The position numbers and the translations under genes are program-made. From NCBI GenBank assembly GCA_902363045.1, contig CABIYX010000022.1, positions 11,027 to 61,975 of the forward strand: a stretch of DNA of 50,949 nt, read 5' to 3'. Below the pieces are notes generated by a model that saw nothing but the letters and a program-made list of their open reading frames with translations, searched no databases and was not told the origin of the DNA. This document shows, one piece after another, positions 41,470 to 48,400 of this stretch. This DNA is from Clostridiales bacterium. GTDB lineage: Bacteria; Bacillota; Clostridia; Oscillospirales; Oscillospiraceae. The first letter of the stretch is position 1. Each line of letters begins with the position of its first letter.

Positions 41470-42877
41470 GATGGAGGTTATTTCCCATCTGAATGTTTCG
41501 GTGGGGCTGTTCCCCTTTACCAAAATTCTCAACCTGAACATTGATCATGGCCCCAATGTGTTTGGCCTTTGCACCATTGTCGGAGAGATGGATCACGAAA
41601 GCGCAGACGAGATTGCCCAAAGGACGGACGAATCCAGTGAGACAGAGGTTGTCACTACTGCGTCTGGGCAGCCGGCCAGACTGTTTTGCGGTGTGGTCAA
41701 GAATGTTTCGGTAAATCACCAGAACGAGTACGCCAAAGTTACTGTGGTGCTGGAAGGAACCTGTAAAAAGTTAGATATTCAAACACGCCAGCGTTCGTAC
41801 CAGGACACTACGGCGACCTATGGGGATTTGATTCGGAAAAGTATTTCCGGAGAAGGAACAGCGGAAATCACCGTTACAGATAAGCAGACTGGACAACTCA
41901 TTGTTCAGTACGACGAGACAAACTGGGATTTCTGCATTCGTATGGCTTCCCAGCTGGGGGCGCCTGTCTTTTCCGATGTGCAGGCCGATGAACCTCACCT
42001 TTATGTAGGACTTCCTCCCTCTGACCAAGTCAAAGATTTAAGCACTGCGGAATTTCAGATGGCAAAGAGCACCATGAGCAATCAGATGCAGACAGGAAAA
42101 ATCGTGGTGAGCGAGGATGCCTCTGATGCTGGACTGAAATCTTACTGTTATGTGTTTGCCGGGAATTTCGTGAAAGTGGATGCCAGGTTTTATGCGGTCA
42201 AAAGCATATCTGCTGAGATGAAGGACGGCATATTGGAAATGAACTACGGCCTGCTTCCAATGGGAAATGAGGCTCCGACTGCTGGAGCCACAACAGATGT
42301 AAAGGGCCTTGCTGTTTCTGCTGGCATGAACCAAAATTGCAGCGGTAAAATGTTTACTGGCACAGTCAAGAACGTGTCCGGAAGTAAGGTGCAGGTGCAG
42401 TTCTCTTTCGATTCAGAATTTAGCGGTAATCACTGGTTTGAATATTCCACCGCATACTCTTCATCGGATCAGAGTGGATGGTACTGTATGCCTGAGGTGG
42501 GAGATACAGTACGTGTTTTTTTCCCGTCTGGAAATGAAGGCCAGGCGTTTGCATCCAGTTCCGCTCCGCGCTTTATGGGGCAGAGCCCTAAAGATAAGGT
42601 CTGGATGGCTCACGGCAAGTGTATCCAGTTGACCGAGAAGGGAATTAAAATCTCATGCGATGGTGAGGAAGCTTTTATTGATCTTACACCAGATGAAGGG
42701 ATTACAATTTCCTGCAAGAAAGATCTCAACGTCAATGCGGAGGGCGAGGTAAAAGTTCAAGCAGGAACAATTAAATTGATCGCAGATGAAAAAATATCCC
42801 TGGGGACGGATCGGGCATTTATCGACATTACAGATGAGACCATTACCCTTTTGGGAAAAGAAGTCATTGTGGAATAA
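41462..42877 (+). CDS. vgrG: VgrG-like spike protein
   Basis: 471 aa, overlapping the preceding gene by 8 nt. Residues 1-290 follow the gp27-like base (LNVSVGLFPFTKILNLNIDH, VKNVSVNHQNEYAKVTVVLE, FCIRMASQLGAPVFSDVQ). A gp5-like OB-fold spans about 298-375 (TGTVKNVSGSKVQVQFSFDS, EVGDTVRVFFPSG). The end is a repetitive beta-helix (ITISCKKDLNVNAEGEVKVQ, IKLIADEKISLG, FIDITDETITLLGKEVIVE) expected to form the needle. It would cap the tube and receive a PAAR-like tip such as the DUF4280 protein at 44,485. The composition is lower in GC than the upstream machinery genes. Confidence 0.85.
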   Translation: MNEMEVISHLNVSVGLFPFTKILNLNIDHGPNVFGLCTIVGEMDHESADEIAQRTDESSETEVVTTASGQPARLFCGVVKNVSVNHQNEYAKVTVVLEGTCKKLDIQTRQRSYQDTTATYGDLIRKSISGEGTAEITVTDKQTGQLIVQYDETNWDFCIRMASQLGAPVFSDVQADEPHLYVGLPPSDQVKDLSTAEFQMAKSTMSNQMQTGKIVVSEDASDAGLKSYCYVFAGNFVKVDARFYAVKSISAEMKDGILEMNYGLLPMGNEAPTAGATTDVKGLAVSAGMNQNCSGKMFTGTVKNVSGSKVQVQFSFDSEFSGNHWFEYSTAYSSSDQSGWYCMPEVGDTVRVFFPSGNEGQAFASSSAPRFMGQSPKDKVWMAHGKCIQLTEKGIKISCDGEEAFIDLTPDEGITISCKKDLNVNAEGEVKVQAGTIKLIADEKISLGTDRAFIDITDETITLLGKEVIVE

Positions 42878-42891
42878 ATAGAGGGATGAGC

Positions 42892-43941
42892 ATGGGCAAT
42901 ACAGTATTGAAACAGCAGGATTTTGCGGATGCGGCTGGGACAGCCGTATCCATGCTAGTGGAACGTCTATCTGTCCATGCGGAGGAATGGTTTGTTGTAC
43001 CACTCTCCGGATTTCTCAAAGAACTGTGTCAGAAGCAGCGCCAAGGTGGTATAGAACCAGTGTTTTGTGTTTCTATCTCTGTGCTCCGCACCGCATTGCT
43101 GTGTGGAAAGCCAGGCTACCGCTTGGATGCATATGGACAAGACTGGCCTCTATATGACCGACCGCTTACTACCCGGTTTGTAGAATGTCCCTGGCTCACA
43201 CCGCTGTGGTCAGAGCTAAACGATCATTTCCAGGCCGTACTAGACCAACAGGAGATCAAAAAATTCTGCTATCCGCTCTTGGCTGAACAAGCTGCGTGGA
43301 AATGTACTGGTCCGCTGTTTAGCATGATGGGATCTCTCCTTAAATATCATATGGCCCCCATAAAGGATGACCGAGCTTTTAGAGCCTTGGTCAAAGGCGA
43401 TGAGTTTAGGATTGAGTTTGGCGAATTTCTGGACTGGAAGATTGTTTTAGCCGCGGAATACCCGGAGGTTGATCTTTTTAACAGCCGGGGGCGCCAGTTC
43501 CCACACCGTCAGTTTCAAGACAAGATTTTTCGGCACAAGAAGTTCTATAAATTCAATCTAAAAGGTTCTGTTTTTCGAAATTGTGAATTCTCGGACAGCA
43601 CGCTTGAAGAAGCATCTTTGGGTGACTGCTTGTTTGAGCAATGCCGCTTCAAAAATGTCATATTTACAGATGTACTTCTCGCTGGGGCGCAGTTTCGGGA
43701 GTGTACCCTGGAAAATGTGGTGTTTGAGCGCGTAATTGCCTCTATAGCAGGTATGGCGCCGGAAAAAATGGACGATTGGTACCGCGCCTTGTCCATGCTG
43801 CTCACATCCATGGAACATGTCCGCTTTTCTGATTGCGATCTCAGGGGCGGACAGATGGAGCAATGCACGACCACCTATACCGTGATGGAGAATACCCTGG
43901 CGGAGGCATCTGATTTCGCCATCCTTTTGCCAAATATCTAG
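42892..43941 (+). CDS. Pentapeptide-repeat protein
   Basis: 349 aa from ATG 42892, which has GAGGG 6 nt upstream; an ATG at 42886 abuts the same RBS. The first about 200 residues are helical without a recognised fold (CVSISVLRTALLCGKPGYRL, LWSELNDHFQAVLDQQE). Residues about 210-285 form a run of A(D/N)LxX-type pentapeptide repeats, for example NLKGSVFRNCEFSDSTLEEA, SLGDCLFEQCRF, VLLAGAQFREC and TLENVVFERV, which fold into a right-handed beta-helix. Similar modules adapt effectors to spike proteins in T6SS. It lies between vgrG and the PAAR-like gene, so a spike-associated adaptor or immunity role is likely. Confidence 0.7.
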   Translation: MGNTVLKQQDFADAAGTAVSMLVERLSVHAEEWFVVPLSGFLKELCQKQRQGGIEPVFCVSISVLRTALLCGKPGYRLDAYGQDWPLYDRPLTTRFVECPWLTPLWSELNDHFQAVLDQQEIKKFCYPLLAEQAAWKCTGPLFSMMGSLLKYHMAPIKDDRAFRALVKGDEFRIEFGEFLDWKIVLAAEYPEVDLFNSRGRQFPHRQFQDKIFRHKKFYKFNLKGSVFRNCEFSDSTLEEASLGDCLFEQCRFKNVIFTDVLLAGAQFRECTLENVVFERVIASIAGMAPEKMDDWYRALSMLLTSMEHVRFSDCDLRGGQMEQCTTTYTVMENTLAEASDFAILLPNI

Positions 43942-43954
43942 GGGTGAATAAATT

Positions 43955-44482
43955 ATGCAGTCCTACTTCAGATTGAGCGCCAGCAGCAGACTTAGACGTC
44001 CGCTTTCTATCTTTGGGCTTCCAGAGCAGTATCAAAAAGCAGCAGAAAAGGATGTATTTGACCATCTGGATCAGGCGATTGTTGCGTATTTCCGTGCAGA
44101 AGCACACGAGGAACTTCCGGCTGTTCTGAGCGATCCCTCTTTTTTGATCAGCGATGAGCTGAAAAAGCTCTTTACACTCTATATCCCTGATTTGCAGGCA
44201 AAAATGATTCAGCTATTTGCAGGAGAGCTTGACAGCCGGGAAAGCTATCGATATTGGTTGCCTTACTTCCCTCCGGCTTTCTGTCTCCATGAAAATGTGG
44301 AACGGTATCCGGATGGCTCAGTGAAACAGATTGTGCTGAACCGGATGTGTCTTCCTCCTGAGCCTATCTTCCGTATCGGCGGAATGCATGAGTACCGGGT
44401 TGTGGTAGAGCTCTCCGTCGCAGAAAGTATTCTGCGACGTTCCCCCTATGGGGTCGATTTAACACCTGTGGAGGTGAGGTAA
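43955..44482 (+). CDS. Unrecognised protein in the spike-effector module
   Basis: 175 aa. Begins MQSYFRLSASSRLRRPLSIF and contains LPPEPIFRIGGMHEYRVVVE near residue 130, which reads like a protein that docks on another structure. No family recognised. It lies 13 nt after the pentapeptide gene and 2 nt before the PAAR-like gene. A chaperone or effector-specific accessory is possible. Confidence 0.5.
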   Translation: MQSYFRLSASSRLRRPLSIFGLPEQYQKAAEKDVFDHLDQAIVAYFRAEAHEELPAVLSDPSFLISDELKKLFTLYIPDLQAKMIQLFAGELDSRESYRYWLPYFPPAFCLHENVERYPDGSVKQIVLNRMCLPPEPIFRIGGMHEYRVVVELSVAESILRRSPYGVDLTPVEVR

Positions 44483-44484
44483 CG

Positions 44485-45402
44485 ATGTCAGGGTCCAACC
44501 ATATTCAGCCTGACAATCAATTTGTCTACCGCTTAATATCTGCCAAATGCAGCTATGGCTCTATGAGTCACCCGCTTAATGTGGCGGAGGCCGGGGGCGG
44601 TCATGGAGTACTCTTTGGCCCAGAGGCACAGCCAGTTCTAAATGCAAACGATTGGCGGCCTGATGTGAATGTGATTCATTTTGGAGACTGCACTCCCCGG
44701 GAGCAGAACATTGAAACTGGTGAAGCAGTTGAGAAAAAAGGTTTTGAGAAGTTCTGGAGTGGTGTGGTTGAGTTTTTTACAGCACAGAAGTGCGCCCCTA
44801 TCATTGACCAAGTATGGTATGAAACAGATGATCGGTACCTCATCGACGGTGCTCCGGTCCTTCTAATGAAGGGAATGCTTTTTTGCAAACGCGGCGGAAT
44901 TATAACCATTGAAGTCACTGAACCCGAAAATAACGATGGAGAGGGTGCCGAAAAGACGCAGGAGCAAGTGCAGGCGGACATGAAGCAGGCAAACGCAGAA
45001 GTGGAAGCATCTGTGGACCAGGCGTTGGCTGAGGGAAAAATCGATGCAGAAACGGCCCAATTTATGAAAGATGGTTACAGCGAGGCGCTCCAGTTCGCCA
45101 ACGGTGACATTGATATGGCAAATCAGCTCTTTGCTGACCTGACCACTGGCGGCGGGGATACATACAACAGCTCAGAGGCGCAGTTTGACAAATTTAAGCT
45201 GTACCTACAGCATAACGATTCTCCCCTCGCCGAGGCAAGCTGTGGCTCTATGAAGCTGAGTGACAGTTCTGGTGGCAGTGTTTCCCTTGGCGATGTGGTA
45301 GCTTCTACCCTGGCGCAAAGCCAGAAATCTGCCCAGGAGAGCAAAGGAACAGACAAGCAGGCTGTTCCCATTATTACCGATATGCTGGGGCATTTGACCT
45401 GA
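44485..45402 (+). CDS. DUF4280 (PAAR-like) spike-tip protein with helical extension
   Basis: 305 aa, RBS GAGGTGAGG. Residues 1-135 match the DUF4280 PAAR-like family: KCSYGSMSHPLNVAEAGGG near residue 18, VNVIHFGDCTPR near 65, CAPIID near 94 and a final VLLMKGMLFCKRGGIITIEV. Conserved cysteines and histidines could hold a zinc at the tip apex. A Glu/Gln-rich helical linker and a Ser/Asp-rich C-terminal half of about 170 residues follow, with a repeated acidic pattern. PAAR tips sharpen the VgrG needle and often carry cargo; the extension here may be a cargo-binding or effector region. It immediately precedes the VgrG-Rhs effector. Confidence 0.8.
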   Translation: MSGSNHIQPDNQFVYRLISAKCSYGSMSHPLNVAEAGGGHGVLFGPEAQPVLNANDWRPDVNVIHFGDCTPREQNIETGEAVEKKGFEKFWSGVVEFFTAQKCAPIIDQVWYETDDRYLIDGAPVLLMKGMLFCKRGGIITIEVTEPENNDGEGAEKTQEQVQADMKQANAEVEASVDQALAEGKIDAETAQFMKDGYSEALQFANGDIDMANQLFADLTTGGGDTYNSSEAQFDKFKLYLQHNDSPLAEASCGSMKLSDSSGGSVSLGDVVASTLAQSQKSAQESKGTDKQAVPIITDMLGHLT

Positions 45403-45418
45403 ACGGGGTGAAATCAAG

Positions 45419-48400
45419 ATGAAGGAATTCAGCGCGTTAGGAAATCTAAAACTTATATTTGGCATTCCCTGTATCAAGGTTCTTTTTCTTGACGTGGCCG
45501 GAATGACGAATGCTCATGGCCTGTTGACGCTGAGAGCGATCATCCCTGCGGAGGTGACCCAGGAGGATGTACTTCGGTGCGAAAACACACCGATTACGGT
45601 CAGTACGCAGGATGGCGGCACGGTGTTCAGCGGCATGGCAGTCGCTTTGAAGCTGGAGCATACCGCCCAGTATCAGGAACTTTTGATTACGGCGCGTACA
45701 TATTCCTGCCTTGCGGATCAGAAGCGCAGAAGTGAGACCTTCCAAAATACTGGGAAGACCTTGGGACAGGTGATCCGTTCTGTGATGGAGCCCTGTGGAG
45801 TTCGTGTGTCTATCCCAAAGGACATTCCGGTTGACCAGATGCTCTCTCGGAACAATGAAACGGCTTGGGAGTTTACAGTACGGATCGCCAATGAGCAGGG
45901 CTTGTATGTGTATCCAGACAGCAAGGCGCTGGAGCCGCATATCAGCGTGGGCCTGGAGCCCTTCTCCACTTTTCCCTACAGCAGCTTTAAGCTGGAGTGT
46001 GAAGAGAAGGATTTGGTTGACTTTATGACTATGCGGGCCCGGATGGGCGGCGAAGCGTTGTCTTATCAAATGGCAAAGCAGCAGGGTCTTTCTCCAGATT
46101 TGGAAATCGGTGTCGGCTGTGAATTGCAGGGTGAGTTGAGGAGCTATGCGGTTATAGGGAGCCGAATCACCAGTGATGGCGATTTGCTGGAAAACCGGTT
46201 GACTCTAACTGATCCTGTTGGTGCGGTGCCTGTAAATGGGAAAAAGACCACCCTGTTGAGCACTGTGCTGACTGGCCAGGTGCTGGAAGTTCAGGGTGTG
46301 GAGGTGTTGGTAAAATTCAGCAGTGATGGTCCGGCAGCCGGCACACGCTGGATTCCTTATGAGAGCTCCATTGGAAACTACTTTTACTGCATGCCCAACA
46401 TAGGCGACCAGGTATTTGCTTATTACCAGAACGACGGCACCATCGTTTGCCTGGGAAGCAAGTGGAGTGGCGAAATGCCGGATTTTTCTAAACCGGCGGA
46501 TCGTACCCTGGTGGCACAGGGGCACATGATAAAAGCAGCTTCGAATCAGTTGGAATTTGTGATTAGACGTGACTATGCTGACCAGGAAAACGAGGAAAAA
46601 ACACATATTACCTTCAAAAGCAAAGAGGGAATCACGATCCAGAGTAAAGGAGATATTCTCTTTGACACACTGGAAAATTTCAATTTAGTCAGCCGCCCTC
46701 AAACGCTGGAAAGCTTTGTGCCAAATCATGAAAGCAAGAGTGCTGAAATGCAGGCCGCATTTGAGTCCGGCTACAGTGACTATGTGGGCCATGGCGGTGG
46801 CAGTGCAGAACACCCAACCTACACAGAGGAGGACCACAGAGCCGCAAGCCAAGCACAGTACATGGCGATGGTTCAGCAGCAGACACAGGGCAACATTTTT
46901 GTTCAGGCGATCAGTGGTGTAGCAGGCTTATTTACGGGGAATGGCGCTGAGGAGAGCGTTCCTGCAAAGGAATCGGAAGATGAGCCGCCGGCCACGACTG
47001 GTATCATCAATCTTCGTGCCTCTGACAGCTTCCAGTTGTCTGTTCCGCAAGAGGGTGGGAGCTGGATCAAAATGGATGCCGATGGCATCATGGCGCTCTC
47101 CTCCAAGCAGTATGAGATGTATGGCTCACATCGGGGAAATTTTGAGCGTGTGGAGCTTTCAAATCAAACGACGCGGGACTCCATTCTGGACGGCATTCAG
47201 ATCGGCTTGGGAATTATCAGTGCAATTGGAACTTGTATCCCTGGCATCGGATGGGGAGTTGCCGTTGTCGCCAATGTATTGGATGCCTCAATTTCAGTAG
47301 GCCGCGGTGATATGATTGGTGCCGGCATGGCTATGTTTGGCGTGTTTGGCGATATGTTTGGTTGTTTAGCGGATGCAGGTAAAGCTGTGAATGCACTAAG
47401 CGATACAGCGCAAAATGCCCAGCGTGTCTCGGATGCAGTAAAAAGCACGGAGGCTCTTTTCGGCATAGCGTCAATTGGAGCGATGGGCGTTGTTACTGCC
47501 ACATCAGGGGCAGAGCTTTTTTCCAAAATCAGTCAAGAGGGCTGGACCGAAGAAAATAAGGCTTTGTTGCAGCAATGGATTCTCTCAAATGTGCGTTCAG
47601 TCGCTACAATGGGTGGGATACAAGCACTGACCAGGCTTGGTCAAAATCTTGTGGGCCGACGTGCAGCAGCAAGCGGAAATCTCTCTGATGACTTTGCAAA
47701 TCGGCGGCATACTTCTGATGAGAGCCCAGAGGGAACTGCCCGTAGAACCATGGGAGGCCAAAGCAATACAGAGAGAAACGATGCGGAGGGTATCGTCAAA
47801 TCACCGGGAGATCCGGTCGATCCTATTACAGGGAGCTTTTTTGCAAAGCAAACAGACTTCATTTTGCCGGATATTGCGGGTGATTTCCGACTGATGCGCA
47901 GGCACCAGTCGGTGAGCAGCTATGAAAAGCAGCTTCTCGGCACCCGCTGGGTGAGCAGTCTTGGGATGCGGCTGATTGTGGAAGCAGATGAGGCCGCCAT
48001 GCTCAAGGATGATTTGAGTGTAGAGCACTTCCTGCGGACAGAGCGGGGCTGGGTGAACGCGAAGAGCGAGAGCTTGGCCTATGTTATGGTAGAGAGCCAG
48101 GCGGGCTATTCCATCCAGGAAAGTACAACGGGCAAGACCTATTGCTACGACCTAACTGGCCGTCTCACCGCCGTTGTTGATTCACATGGGAACCGGACGG
48201 AGATCAGCTATTGCGGCACTACCATTCAGCGCCTGACCCTCGCCAGCGGCCAGTATCTGGACTTTTCCTATGAGGCGGGCAAGGTTTCCAAAATCACAGA
48301 CTGTGCGGGGCGTTCTGTCCAGTATGAGTACGACGGGGACCTTCTGACGGCGGTGACGTACCCCAACGGTGGGACCATGCGTTACCAGTATGATACCAGG

